In this document: piece after piece, positions 42,906-51,680 of the stretch | Position numbering within the stretch: the first letter of the stretch is position 1 | Layout of the letters: every line of letters begins with the position of its first letter | NCBI RefSeq assembly: GCF_046267875.1 | Contig: NZ_CP176502.1 | Coordinates: 1,426,001-1,490,000 of the forward strand | DNA: 64,000 bases | Direction: 5' to 3' | Source: Mannheimia glucosida | GTDB taxonomy: Bacteria > Pseudomonadota > Gammaproteobacteria > Enterobacterales > Pasteurellaceae | The notes under the pieces: model-generated | The model's database searches: none | The model's input: only the letters and a program-made list of their open reading frames with translations | What the model was told of the DNA's origin: nothing | Position numbers and translations under genes: made by a program

Positions 42906-43700
42906 ATGTTACAGCCTGAATCTACAACTCAAAAACTCGGTGCATTACGCTCCGATATTTCTATTACTTTACATTCTCGTATGGGAACAATGCTTTGGAG
43001 TGGTCGTTCTCCGGTTTATGAAAACGGTAAGACGGTTCGTAGTGCTATCACGAGTATGCCTAAAGCCTTGAAACTACTGACTCAAATCCAGCGGGATGCA
43101 GAAAATGACGATCCGTTTGCTGATTACTATCTACTTAATTTTGAGAAAATGGTGCTTGCCCATCGTGAAAAAATGCAACATTTAATCAGCGAGATAATGG
43201 AACGCTATGCGGTAGATATTCCGGAAGGAATTGATATTTCTCGTTGTGAGAATATAACACCAGTAACTTATCAGATTTTAAGCAATTCTCAGCTTGGATT
43301 TAAGCTAATCTATTTGCTTAATGATTTTGATGTGTACGCCCGTACGGTGGCTACCGCACAACATATTGCCTTAATTACCAGACGAGAAGCTGCACAGCTA
43401 AATGACAAAGGAGCAACCTTGCTTCGTCAATGCTTTGGTGTGGTTGAGACCTACCGTCATTCCGGTGTAACCCGACAAGATGCTATTGAAGACAATGCTC
43501 GCTATAAAGAAGCCTTATCTCGCTTTAAGTTGAATAGCTTGTCGCAGGAGGTATTAAGTGGCGAGTTAAGAGCTGAATTTGCCCCAGCCATTCGTAATCC
43601 ATCTATTAAGCCTGTTTCAGAAGTCAGTGAAATAAAAGGAGAAACTGCTTCAACAGAGTCATTTATTGAGATTAAGGAAGTACAAGAGGATTCATTGTAA
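42906..43700 (+). CDS. TIGR03761 (PFL_4669) ICE protein
   Basis: A 264-residue protein of the TIGR03761 family, found only in this class of integrative element. Start at 42906 has AGGAG at ideal distance. Recognisable stretches are LGALRSDISITLHSRMGTML, GRSPVYENGKTVRSAITSMP and the helical C-terminal half. The function is unknown; its place between the replication protein and SSB suggests a part in DNA processing. It overlaps the DUF3158 gene by one base (TAATG). Confidence 0.85.
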   Translation: MLQPESTTQKLGALRSDISITLHSRMGTMLWSGRSPVYENGKTVRSAITSMPKALKLLTQIQRDAENDDPFADYYLLNFEKMVLAHREKMQHLISEIMERYAVDIPEGIDISRCENITPVTYQILSNSQLGFKLIYLLNDFDVYARTVATAQHIALITRREAAQLNDKGATLLRQCFGVVETYRHSGVTRQDAIEDNARYKEALSRFKLNSLSQEVLSGELRAEFAPAIRNPSIKPVSEVSEIKGETASTESFIEIKEVQEDSL

Positions 43701-44191
43701 TGACGGAAACTGAAATGTTTTTGACCAGTGAACAATATCGGAAGCTGGCTCAGGATTCAGGTTTAAATGGGTTGATGAGAGAGTTGTTTACGCCAATTAC
43801 AACCGCTGAAGAATGCCGCAGATTACATGAAAAAGCAGATGCCGTGCGGCAGGGAATCCTTGAGTTACAGCCAACTATTTTCAACAAAGTAACCACTGGA
43901 GTATTGAAGAGTGTTCCTTTACGTTTTGTAAGAGATACTTATACGAGAACTGGAATCACATATCTTCGCTGGCGTAATTATGCCAATACCAAAAATGGTA
44001 ATGCAGCGTGGCAAAGTTTAATGGATGATGTTAATCAACCTGAAATTATCAGAACCTCATTAGCTCAGGTGGAGAACACAAGGTTAGTCTTAAATATGCA
44101 GCTAGGTATTATTTCTAGCATATTAGAGAAGTTAGAAAAAACAGGGAAAGAGTTAGATAGGGTGGAAAAAAGTCTGTTACGAAATGGCTGA
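43700..44191 (+). CDS. DUF3158 ICE protein
   Basis: A 163-residue helical protein of the DUF3158 family, conserved next to TIGR03761 in these elements and of unknown function. Diagnostic stretches are LAQDSGLNGLMRELF, TYTRTGITYLRWRNYAN and the C-terminal heptad-like segment NMQLGIISSILEKLEKTGKE. Translation is probably coupled to the preceding gene. Confidence 0.82.
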   Translation: MTETEMFLTSEQYRKLAQDSGLNGLMRELFTPITTAEECRRLHEKADAVRQGILELQPTIFNKVTTGVLKSVPLRFVRDTYTRTGITYLRWRNYANTKNGNAAWQSLMDDVNQPEIIRTSLAQVENTRLVLNMQLGIISSILEKLEKTGKELDRVEKSLLRNG

Positions 44192-44251
44192 TTTTCTTGT
44201 TACGACGAAGCTTATTTTGCTGTTACGTTAGGGATTTACTAAAAGGCCTTT

Positions 44252-44347
44252 AAAGGTAAGGGGAACAAGCCCCCTTACCTTTAGAAGCGGAAAGGATTTT
44301 GGGGATTTCTGGGAAAGAAACAAACACCGAGTGTGAGTCGGTGTTTG
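44252..44347. repeat. Two hairpins in the DUF3158-ssb gap
   Basis: AAAGGTAAGGGG pairs with CCCCCTTACCTTT (44252-44283), and CAAACACCGA pairs with TCGGTGTTTG (44321-44347, 10-bp perfect stem). Neither has a clean T-run, so they are not textbook terminators. They lie in a gap of about 480 bp that also holds the broken small frame at 44357-44480. The rest of the gap (44481-44670) shows only a weak CCACA/TGTGG dyad and the ssb ribosome-binding site. Confidence 0.55.
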
Positions 44348-44356
44348 GAATAAATT

Positions 44357-44480
44357 TTAATGAAGTGATTTTTTTATTCGTTTATCAAGTTGTTTGGATT
44401 CTGTTCTCCTAAATTTAGCGATAAGGATTTGAAGCCGCAATAACCGCCTCTCCAAAGGTAATGTTGCGTTTCTCTGACAT
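44357..44480 (-). pseudogene. Possible frameshifted small gene
   Basis: On the minus strand an ATG at 44480 opens MSEKRNITFGEAVIAASNPYR and stops at 44415. A different frame continues without interruption as AKFRRTESKQLDKRIKKSLH to a stop at 44357. Together they would make a small protein of about 40 residues broken by one frameshift. Both parts have natural amino-acid composition, but the evidence is thin, and the 21-residue piece may be chance. Confidence 0.3.
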
Positions 44481-44670
44481 GTTGAGTTTCCTATGTTTTG
44501 TTGTGGTAGATAAAAAATAGAGACTCAATATACCACATATGGCTGGTGTGGTTAAATAAACAGCTACTTACCTCTCTAAAAGTCTCCTCAATTCAAAAAT
44601 AGAAAATCGCTGATTTTTATACCATAGCACATTATTCTACATTCAACCTTTTATTTTATCAGGAGCAAAT

Positions 44671-45078
44671 ATGGCAGGGTTTAATAAAGCAATTATTGTT
44701 GGCAATTTGGGGCAAGATCCAGAGATGCGTACAATGCCAAATGGTGAGGCAGTTGCAACAATTAGTATCGCCACATCTGAAACTTGGGTAGATAAAAATA
44801 CCGGTGAGAAAAAAGAAAATGTTCAATGGCATCGAGTTGTATTCTATCGCCGTCAAGCAGAAATTTGTGGGCAGTATTTGAAGAAAGGTAGTAAGGTGTT
44901 AGTAGAGGGGAGTTTTCATACTAGAAAATGGGAAGATCCTCAAACTCACGAGACAAAATATGCAACGGAAATCCGAGGAAGCGTATTACAAATGTTAGAT
45001 AGTCGCCCACAAGGAGATAATTCAGGAGATATGCCTCCAGTAGAACAACTTCCTGATGATCATGATATTCCCTTTTAA
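44671..45078 (+). CDS. ssb: Single-stranded DNA-binding protein of the ICE
   Basis: Coats single-stranded DNA during replication and transfer. The 135-residue protein has the OB-fold opening GFNKAIIVGNLGQDPEMRTM, WHRVVFYRRQAEICGQYLKKG and YATEIRGSVLQML. It ends in the classic acidic tip DDHDIPF that recruits partner proteins. AGGAGC precedes the start. A terminator follows within 30 bp. Confidence 0.95.
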   Translation: MAGFNKAIIVGNLGQDPEMRTMPNGEAVATISIATSETWVDKNTGEKKENVQWHRVVFYRRQAEICGQYLKKGSKVLVEGSFHTRKWEDPQTHETKYATEIRGSVLQMLDSRPQGDNSGDMPPVEQLPDDHDIPF

Positions 45079-45103
45079 CGTAGATTATTGCTTATTTAGA
45101 TTG

Positions 45104-45135
45104 AATCCCGATATTTTGTATAGTCGGGATTTTTA
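45104..45135 (+). terminator. Terminator after ssb
   Basis: AATCCCGA pairs with TCGGGATT around a 12-nt loop and is followed by a long T-rich run. It marks the end of the conserved replication block and the left side of the adhesin cargo. Confidence 0.85.
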
Positions 45136-45292
45136 TTTTTTTTTAAAAGTATAAATTTTGGGAAAAGATTAAAACCTTAATTTCTGATTATTCATTCAGT
45201 ATTTTTGCTCCTGGTGTAAAAAACACCATTTTAATGGAGTGATGAAAAGGCTTTCACTCGGCTTTATTTATTTTTATAAGAGAGTTTTTACT

Positions 45293-48200
45293 ATGAATCG
45301 TATTTTTAAAATTACTGAATTGTCTAACAATAAGGGTAAAATTTCGACATCTTTATTTATTATGTTGATCGGGGTATCAGGTTTAGCAGATGCTAGTCCA
45401 GTAAGCATCCAAGGCTCTGCGATCTCAGAAAATGCTGTATCTATTGGTAGTAATGGGTATGCAACTGCTGTTGACGGTATCGCCACTGGTCAAGGCTCTG
45501 TTGCAACTGGTGGAGGATTTAGCCGAGAGAATTTTGCTAGTAAAGTTGCTGAAAATAAAGCAGCTATAGATATTGTGAATACAAAGCAAAATGAGCTTAA
45601 TAATGTAAATAATCAATTAGATGCTACAAAAGATGCAATTGATTCACTTAGTAAGCAAATTGATGATTTAACAAAACAACAGGATTCTATTAAAGATAAA
45701 ATTTCTATAAAAGAAGAATTAGAAAATCATAAAAATAGCATGGATAAGAATTTGAATGATAAAGAAAATGAGCTGAATATAGCAAAAGCTGCTTTAGAAA
45801 ATATTCTTATCAATGGTGATAATTTATTCCTGGATTTCACTCCATTACTACAATCATTGAGTTGGGATAAATATTCTCATCTAAATGGTGAGGCTTTGGT
45901 AATTGATGAGTTAAAGTCTATTATCACAGAAAGATTTCCTTATTTTTCGTTCTCTGATGAGAAATATAAGGAAGTTGTAAAAGGCTATGTAAATAAAAAT
46001 GCGACTTATAATGGAGCAATTAATTCATTAATAAATGAACTTTCTCCTGTTGTAAATTCTTCACCAGGTAAAAATAAAGTAGATTACCTTAATACTGCTT
46101 TAAAGGATTTCTATTCAAATAAGACATCTCTAAATCAAGACGGGTATATTTCAGATATGTCTGAATTTATAAGAGATGATAAAGGCTCTCTATATGAGGG
46201 ATATTCAGGCTATTTCTTTAATGATACAAATTCATTTGAGTTGAGAAACAAACGTTATAATGATCACGTAAGTGTAAAGTCTAAAGTTGTTATTGGTTCT
46301 CTTTACGAAAATTGGGCAATGGAAGAATACCATAGAAAACTGGGTAACGAAAATTTCCAAAAATTATTAAATACTTTGGTTTTAGCTTCTGTATCTCAAT
46401 CAGAGAATGATAAATCATTAATTAGTGGAATTACTCAAGGTTTTAGCCCAGCTTCTGGAGATAGAATAGGAACTGGTGAAAATGATATTTTTGGTACACA
46501 AGTTATAGCCTTTAATCTGAGATCATTATCTGGAGATAAGATACCGGTGTTTAATATAGATTATAACTCGATGTATCTGGATCTTTTAAACTCTATTGAT
46601 AATGATGCATCTGATGTGCTTAATTCCCAAGATATTGCTAATTTTAATAAATATAGAAATGCACTATTAGATTTTTATAATAATGTTAATTGGAATGATA
46701 AAGAGTCTCCTTATAATCTGATTGCATACAAGGAACGAATGGATAAAGTTATTGAGTTTAATGATAAATTAAATGATTATAATATGCTTTATCTTAAAGA
46801 AGATAAAACAAATAATGATATATCAACCCTGATGAAGCTTTTAAAAGAAATTAAGGAGTTAGGTAATAATGATGAATATAGGCTGGGTTCATTCAGGCTT
46901 GAGTTGACAGAATATGCATATAAAGAGCTGAATTATTCTAAGGATAAAGTAGATGCTATTATTTCTCGAATTAATGAGGAGCTTAAACTTTATGAGCCAA
47001 ATAATGAAATTGTGGTAAAAACGAAAGAAAAAGCTAAAGAACTTCAAGAGGCTTATGATAATGCTAAAAAGTCAATTGATGATACTCAAAAAGAAATTGA
47101 TGCTTTAAGTAAGGAAATTGAAAATTTAGCTTTGACAGAAGACGAGAAGGCTATTGATAATAAAAAACTTGGGAAACAAGTAGAGCTTGATGAAATTAAG
47201 AATAAAAAACTAGAATTAGAACAGCAACTTAAAGATAGAGAAAGTGAGCTTAATAGAGCTAAAGATGAACTGGCTAAAACGTCATTAAAAGATTTAGGGT
47301 TACATTCCCAAGCTTATGGCTCAAATGCATTTTCATCAGGTAATGATTCTATTTCTATAGGAACCAATGCGATAGTTACCTCAACAGATGGTATTAGTAT
47401 CGGACGTGATAGTGCTGTAATTGGTAATCAATCTATTGCAGTGGGAGCTGACAGCTCTGTAACCGGTAATAGCTCAATTGTCATTGGTGTTGAGCATACA
47501 GTATCAGGTGCTCGTTCAGGTACTCTTGGTACTATGAATATGGTAAACGCTGATGATGCTTATGCTTTGGGTAATAACAATATTCTGAATCATGGTGCAA
47601 GTAATACCTTTGTTTTAGGTAGTAATATCATTACTGATGTTGCTAACTCGGTAGCATTAGGGGCAAATACAGTATTGCCTAAAACTGTTGGTACACCAAG
47701 TATTGAGGTTAAAGGCAAAATATATAATTTTGCAGGTGCTGATCCTGTTGGTACAGTTAGTGTAGGAGCTGAAGATGTCGAGCGTACGATCACTAATGTT
47801 GCAGCTGGTCGTATTTCAGATATATCGACTGATGCAATTAATGGTTCTCAGCTTTTTGCTGTTATCAATGCTATTGATAATTTAAAAATGTCTGAGAGTA
47901 ACTCTATTACTACTATACAAACAATTAAAGGTGGCACTGGAGTTACTGTAACCATTGATACTGATAAAGTGCAAACAGTCAATGTGGTTGGTGTAACAAC
48001 GACAACTGATGAGGGTAAATCTCATACTCGTTCGGATTTAACCAAGTCCGTTGGTGTAAAAGGTGATCGTAAAAATATTCGTACCACTACTGCTGCAAAT
48101 GGTGATGTACGAGTGAGTATGAGTGATAACATTCAAGTCAATAGTGTATCTATCCATAATGGGCCAAACATTACACAAAATGGTATCAATGCCAATAATA

Positions 48201-48562
48201 CTCGTGTCACCAATGTACAAGATGGAATTTCTCCGACCGATGCGGTGAATGTTCGTCAATTAAACCAGCAAGGAAATGTTCTCAATCAGCGTATTGATAA
48301 CCTTGCAAATAATGTGAAGAAAAACAAAAAACGTGCCGATGCTGGCATTGCTGCAACAGCAGCGATGAGCAACATTCCGCAGGTGATGTTAGCAGGTAAA
48401 TCGGGCGTTGGTGTAGGTGTAGGTAACCATAGCGGACAAACTGCTGTGGCCGTTGGTTACTCTCGTGCATCAGATAATGCAAAACACATTATTAAGCTAT
48501 CCGCAGGTGTGGATACGCAAAGCAAGGCAACCTTCGGTGCAGGTTATATGTATCAATGGTAA
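45293..48562 (+). CDS. Trimeric autotransporter adhesin (YadA family)
   Basis: Surface adhesin of the type V-c secretion family. From ATG 45293 (MNRIFKITELSNNKGKISTS; GAGAG upstream) it has about 1089 residues. The signal region ends near LADAS. Short YadA head repeats (NAVSIGSNGYATAVDGIATG) are followed by coiled coil (about 75-150), a long charged insertion of unknown fold to about 560, more coiled coil to about 665, a second set of head repeats (DSISIGTNAIVTSTDGISIG) and neck. The C terminus is the canonical trimeric anchor (KKNKKRADAGIAATAAMSNI...TFGAGYMYQW) ending in an aromatic residue. An upstream ATG at 45239 is less likely. It forms a pair with the next gene. Confidence 0.9.
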   Translation: MNRIFKITELSNNKGKISTSLFIMLIGVSGLADASPVSIQGSAISENAVSIGSNGYATAVDGIATGQGSVATGGGFSRENFASKVAENKAAIDIVNTKQNELNNVNNQLDATKDAIDSLSKQIDDLTKQQDSIKDKISIKEELENHKNSMDKNLNDKENELNIAKAALENILINGDNLFLDFTPLLQSLSWDKYSHLNGEALVIDELKSIITERFPYFSFSDEKYKEVVKGYVNKNATYNGAINSLINELSPVVNSSPGKNKVDYLNTALKDFYSNKTSLNQDGYISDMSEFIRDDKGSLYEGYSGYFFNDTNSFELRNKRYNDHVSVKSKVVIGSLYENWAMEEYHRKLGNENFQKLLNTLVLASVSQSENDKSLISGITQGFSPASGDRIGTGENDIFGTQVIAFNLRSLSGDKIPVFNIDYNSMYLDLLNSIDNDASDVLNSQDIANFNKYRNALLDFYNNVNWNDKESPYNLIAYKERMDKVIEFNDKLNDYNMLYLKEDKTNNDISTLMKLLKEIKELGNNDEYRLGSFRLELTEYAYKELNYSKDKVDAIISRINEELKLYEPNNEIVVKTKEKAKELQEAYDNAKKSIDDTQKEIDALSKEIENLALTEDEKAIDNKKLGKQVELDEIKNKKLELEQQLKDRESELNRAKDELAKTSLKDLGLHSQAYGSNAFSSGNDSISIGTNAIVTSTDGISIGRDSAVIGNQSIAVGADSSVTGNSSIVIGVEHTVSGARSGTLGTMNMVNADDAYALGNNNILNHGASNTFVLGSNIITDVANSVALGANTVLPKTVGTPSIEVKGKIYNFAGADPVGTVSVGAEDVERTITNVAAGRISDISTDAINGSQLFAVINAIDNLKMSESNSITTIQTIKGGTGVTVTIDTDKVQTVNVVGVTTTTDEGKSHTRSDLTKSVGVKGDRKNIRTTTAANGDVRVSMSDNIQVNSVSIHNGPNITQNGINANNTRVTNVQDGISPTDAVNVRQLNQQGNVLNQRIDNLANNVKKNKKRADAGIAATAAMSNIPQVMLAGKSGVGVGVGNHSGQTAVAVGYSRASDNAKHIIKLSAGVDTQSKATFGAGYMYQW

Positions 48563-48631
48563 TTTACTGAATGAACAGGAACGCTAATATTGGCGTTCCA
48601 CTTCTCTCAAATGATTTAAAAGGTTTAAAAG

Positions 48632-49510
48632 ATGACAACATTAAAATTCACTGCTCTTGCAATTTCTTGTGCAATTTTAACCGCTTGCGGTAATCTCTCT
48701 CAGGTTTCAACTGATGGAACAACAGACAAACCAGTGTTCCCGAAATTAACTGAAACCAAATTTAACCACGATGGCTCACAAGTCGGTTCGTGGGTAAACT
48801 GGAACAATGTTCGCCAAATTGAACGTGGTATGAACAAAGACCAACTTTACAATTTGATCGGTCGCCCTCACTTTTCAGAGGGACTATATGGCGTACGTGA
48901 ATGGGATTATGCATTTAACTACCGTGAAAACGGTGTGCATAAAATCTGTCAATACAAAATCCTATTCGACACCAATATGAACGCTCAACAGTTCTACTGG
49001 TATCCGAATGGCTGTAACTCTAATCACGAGTTCAATATAGCTGCAGACTTCTTATTCGACTTTGACAAAGACAACTTGACTACAGAGGGCAAACAAGTCG
49101 TCGCTGAATTAGCCGAAAAAATGCGTGGTTTAAACATTACATCAGCAAGCGTGGAGGGTCATACTGACCGAATGGGAAGCGATGCGTACAACCTTGACTT
49201 ATCCCAACGCCGTGCAAATACCGTGAAAGTAGAATTACAACGTTTAGGCCTACAAACAGAAATGACCGCTGTCGGTTACGGTGAAGCCTATCAAGTGAAG
49301 CAATGTGTGGGGGAAGATGATACGGCGAAAGCGTGCTTGAAACCAAATCGCCGAGTGGTGGTAAAAGTGAATGGTAAAAAAGTGGTTGCGAGCGGTGCAG
49401 AGCAAAAAGCAGGTCCAATCGGTCCAGCTCCACTCTACGATGTAAACTATCCTTATTCACTAAAAATCACTGGTAATCCTTATCCGGCATTTTCTATACA
49501 AGGTTTTTAA
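48632..49510 (+). CDS. TpgA-like SmpA/OmpA lipoprotein, adhesin partner
   Basis: A 292-residue lipoprotein (lipobox LTAC, Cys19) with an N-terminal SmpA/OmlA (BamE-like) domain (VRQIERGMNKDQLYNLIGRP, about 60-80) and a C-terminal OmpA peptidoglycan-binding domain (DFLFDFDKDNLTTEG, EGHTDRMGSDAYNLDLSQRR). This domain pairing is that of TpgA, encoded next to the AtaA adhesin of Acinetobacter, which anchors trimeric autotransporters to the cell wall. It starts 69 bp after the adhesin gene, which supports a joint role (inference). It has a terminator downstream. Confidence 0.85.
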   Translation: MTTLKFTALAISCAILTACGNLSQVSTDGTTDKPVFPKLTETKFNHDGSQVGSWVNWNNVRQIERGMNKDQLYNLIGRPHFSEGLYGVREWDYAFNYRENGVHKICQYKILFDTNMNAQQFYWYPNGCNSNHEFNIAADFLFDFDKDNLTTEGKQVVAELAEKMRGLNITSASVEGHTDRMGSDAYNLDLSQRRANTVKVELQRLGLQTEMTAVGYGEAYQVKQCVGEDDTAKACLKPNRRVVVKVNGKKVVASGAEQKAGPIGPAPLYDVNYPYSLKITGNPYPAFSIQGF

Positions 49511-49560
49511 TAAATAATAGTTTTTAAACTAATTAATTTTTTAAAGGCTTTTCATATTCA

Positions 49561-49600
49561 TAAAATCAATAGCAACGGTTTAAGATTGCTATTGATTTTA
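49561..49600. terminator. Bidirectional terminator after the TpgA-like gene
   Basis: TAAAATCAATAGCAA and TTGCTATTGATTTTA form a perfect 15-bp stem with a 10-nt loop, suited to stop transcription from the convergent adhesin-partner and glycosyltransferase genes. Confidence 0.85.
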
Positions 49601-49627
49601 TTGGATATAGAATAGGTTTTTTAAAAC

Positions 49628-51025
49628 TTAAAGTGTCAATAGTTCTTGGTGTATTTTCTGAATAACTGGCTCCCAATCATAATCTAAGTCTTGTCTGAAT
49701 AAACGAACACTTTGATACCAAATACTATCCTCTCTAAATAATAACCAACGAAAATCAGGTTTATAATTAATCAAAATCCAAGTTGCTTTTCCCATTGCTG
49801 CAGAAAGATGAGCCACTGAGGTATCCACACAAATCATTAAGTCCATTTGCTCAACAATCGCTGATGTGTCAAAGAAACTGTCTAACTTGGAATGAAAGTC
49901 ATAGACGTTGGGATAATTGCGTAAAATATCAGCCTCTGTAGCATTCACTTCTTTTTGTAAAACATAAAAGTCCGCATTTGAGGAAAATAATTGAGAGAAT
50001 AAAGTGAGTGGAATGCTACGAATTTTATCATTATCCGTATTTGAGCCTCCACGCCATACGATGCCAATTTTAGGCTTACCTACGATAAGCGGTAATTTTT
50101 CCTTCCACTTTTGCAAATATTCTAATGATGGTATTAAATAACGTGAGTTAAAAGGAATATTATCTATTGTTGTTCCGCATAAATAAGGCAAACTCATCAT
50201 TCTTACCCAATGAGAAAACTGAACTTCATCACCTAATTTTGCTGTTGTTATGCCATGTTTAGACAAATTAAATGTGAGAAAATCATCAATATGAGAGTTA
50301 TTCCAAACTAAAACATCAATGCCTTGTTGTTTAAGATAAATAGCATAACGTACAAATTGGATATTATCCCCAATTCCTTGCTCTGAACAAATGAGTAAAC
50401 GACTTTGGGAATCCAGAGGTTCGCCTTGCCACAGAGGTCTTGGGAGGGACATTGGATTTTTAAATGATTTATAATGAGTTTCCCAGCGTTTTTCATACAA
50501 TGCCCACCCCATTTGATAATCTCCAACTAGCAATAGTAGCAGGGCTTTATTCAGTGTTGCTATAGCTTGTTCTTGAGGAAATTTTTCAAGATATTTTATT
50601 GCATCATTGCAATCTCTCAGAGATAGATTGAGTAGCCCTAAGTTAATCGCATTTCCGCTACGAAGAGCAAAATGAATTGGATCAATATATTCGGTTAATA
50701 ATGCTTTATCATTTTTCAATATATCGAAGAAAAATTGATAATAAGGTGTATCTGACTCTGATTGATATAAATTTGCAAAATCCTCTTCAGAAAAAGTAAT
50801 TTTGTGAATAAATTTTTCTGCTTCATTGCTTTGTGTTAAATAGGCATAAATTTGATTATCGTAGTTTGAAAGTGATGTACAACCTAATTCTTGAAAAAGT
50901 AATGCTCGTTTACGGTAGATTATTGGATTTTGAGGATCAAAGGATAACGCTCTATCTACTTCTTCCAATTTTTTTAATTTTTCTAAGAGGGGAGTGTTTG
51001 TAGCTGATATAGTGGTTTGTTGCAT
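49628..51025 (-). CDS. TPR-containing glycosyltransferase-like protein
   Basis: A 465-residue cytoplasmic protein with an N-terminal tetratricopeptide-like helical region (SFDPQNPIIYRKRALLFQEL; ATLNKALLLLLVGDYQMGWALYEKRW) and a C-terminal GT-B domain similar to GT9/GT41 proteins: LICSEQGIGDNIQFVRYAI, GKPKIGIVWRGGS, and VEQMDLMICVDTSVAHLSAAMG. The donor and acceptor are unknown. Its place beside the adhesin suggests it may glycosylate the adhesin, as HMW1C-type and heptosyltransferase-type enzymes do for other autotransporters; this is inference. Confidence 0.72.
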   Translation of the reverse strand: MQQTTISATNTPLLEKLKKLEEVDRALSFDPQNPIIYRKRALLFQELGCTSLSNYDNQIYAYLTQSNEAEKFIHKITFSEEDFANLYQSESDTPYYQFFFDILKNDKALLTEYIDPIHFALRSGNAINLGLLNLSLRDCNDAIKYLEKFPQEQAIATLNKALLLLLVGDYQMGWALYEKRWETHYKSFKNPMSLPRPLWQGEPLDSQSRLLICSEQGIGDNIQFVRYAIYLKQQGIDVLVWNNSHIDDFLTFNLSKHGITTAKLGDEVQFSHWVRMMSLPYLCGTTIDNIPFNSRYLIPSLEYLQKWKEKLPLIVGKPKIGIVWRGGSNTDNDKIRSIPLTLFSQLFSSNADFYVLQKEVNATEADILRNYPNVYDFHSKLDSFFDTSAIVEQMDLMICVDTSVAHLSAAMGKATWILINYKPDFRWLLFREDSIWYQSVRLFRQDLDYDWEPVIQKIHQELLTL

Positions 51026-51178
51026 TATTTAATTGTTAATAAGATTCAATATGCCTATATTCTAGCTATTCTTATTGATTAAATAAATACTGTTTTAAGA
51101 AATGTATATGAAACTCTTAGAAAGGTAAATATAGTTTTATATAGTAATTTTTTATAGCTTTTATAACATAGCCCAGGT

Positions 51179-51258
51179 TTGGATGAACTGTTATTATACT
51201 TATAATCACTCCTAATAATTTGGATTTGCTACACCTCGCTCTGCGGGGTGTTTTTTTT
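51179..51258 (+). promoter_or_regulatory. Promoter followed at once by a terminator (short RNA or attenuator)
   Basis: TTGGAT, a 16-bp spacer and TATAAT (51201-51206) make a good sigma-70 promoter. Only about 45 nt after the expected start, ACACC-TCGC-TCT-GCG-GGGTGT (51231-51252) folds and is followed by eight T. The unit either makes a very short RNA or attenuates transcription into the small frame at 51270. Confidence 0.6.
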
Positions 51259-51269
51259 GATAAGGATAT

Positions 51270-51341
51270 ATGAAACGGAGCAAAGTTATTGATGTAATCT
51301 ATTTAATTGCTATGGCTCTTATTGCTATATGCTTAAGTTAA
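51270..51341 (+). CDS. 23-residue hydrophobic peptide
   Basis: ATG 51270 to TAA 51341 encodes MKRSKVIDVIYLIAMALIAI plus CLS: a basic N terminus and one membrane-spanning helix. AAGGA precedes the start at good distance. It directly follows the promoter-terminator unit. Type I toxins and leader peptides look like this, but I do not recognise the sequence, and chance cannot be excluded at this length. Confidence 0.4.
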   Translation: MKRSKVIDVIYLIAMALIAICLS

Positions 51342-51483
51342 ATTTTGCTGACATATTAACCTCACTTTATATCTCGGACTTAGGATAATAGTTTTCCCTT
51401 GTTTAGGATTTCTCTCTTTTTTAATCTAAAAATAAGAAAATAGCAACATATATTCTCAATATTTAGATTTAAGGAGACACCCA

Positions 51484-51678
51484 ATGCCCACTAAACATAT
51501 CGAATCAGAATTATGGCAACAAATTGAAGCGAAAACAGTTGAGACAATTATGCAGGCTCAGGTAATGATTAAGGAAACTGATATTTTGCAAGAAATCATT
51601 AAAAAAGGGTTGCAGCATATTTCTATTGAAGAATTAAAACAGTTTGCACTACAGAAAAAAGCATCAAGAGGGGAATAA
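51484..51678 (+). CDS. Small helical ICE protein before topB
   Basis: A 64-residue charged, helical protein (KHIESELWQQIEAKTVETIM; ILQEIIKKGLQHISIEELKQ) with a strong AAGGAGA ribosome-binding site. It is two bases ahead of the ICE topB and certainly in its operon. The pattern of a strand followed by two helices would fit a ribbon-helix-helix DNA-binding protein, but no diagnostic motif is present. Function unknown. Confidence 0.7.
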   Translation: MPTKHIESELWQQIEAKTVETIMQAQVMIKETDILQEIIKKGLQHISIEELKQFALQKKASRGE

Positions 51679-51680
51679 CG

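Noticed and set aside
44532..44551. CCACA/TGTGG dyad before ssb as an operator
   Set aside because: The arms are only 5 bp and the spacing is irregular; no second copy supports it.
51231..51258. Hairpin as the end of an upstream plus-strand gene
   Set aside because: The only upstream gene is on the minus strand; a promoter 25-50 bp before it makes a short RNA or attenuator more likely.
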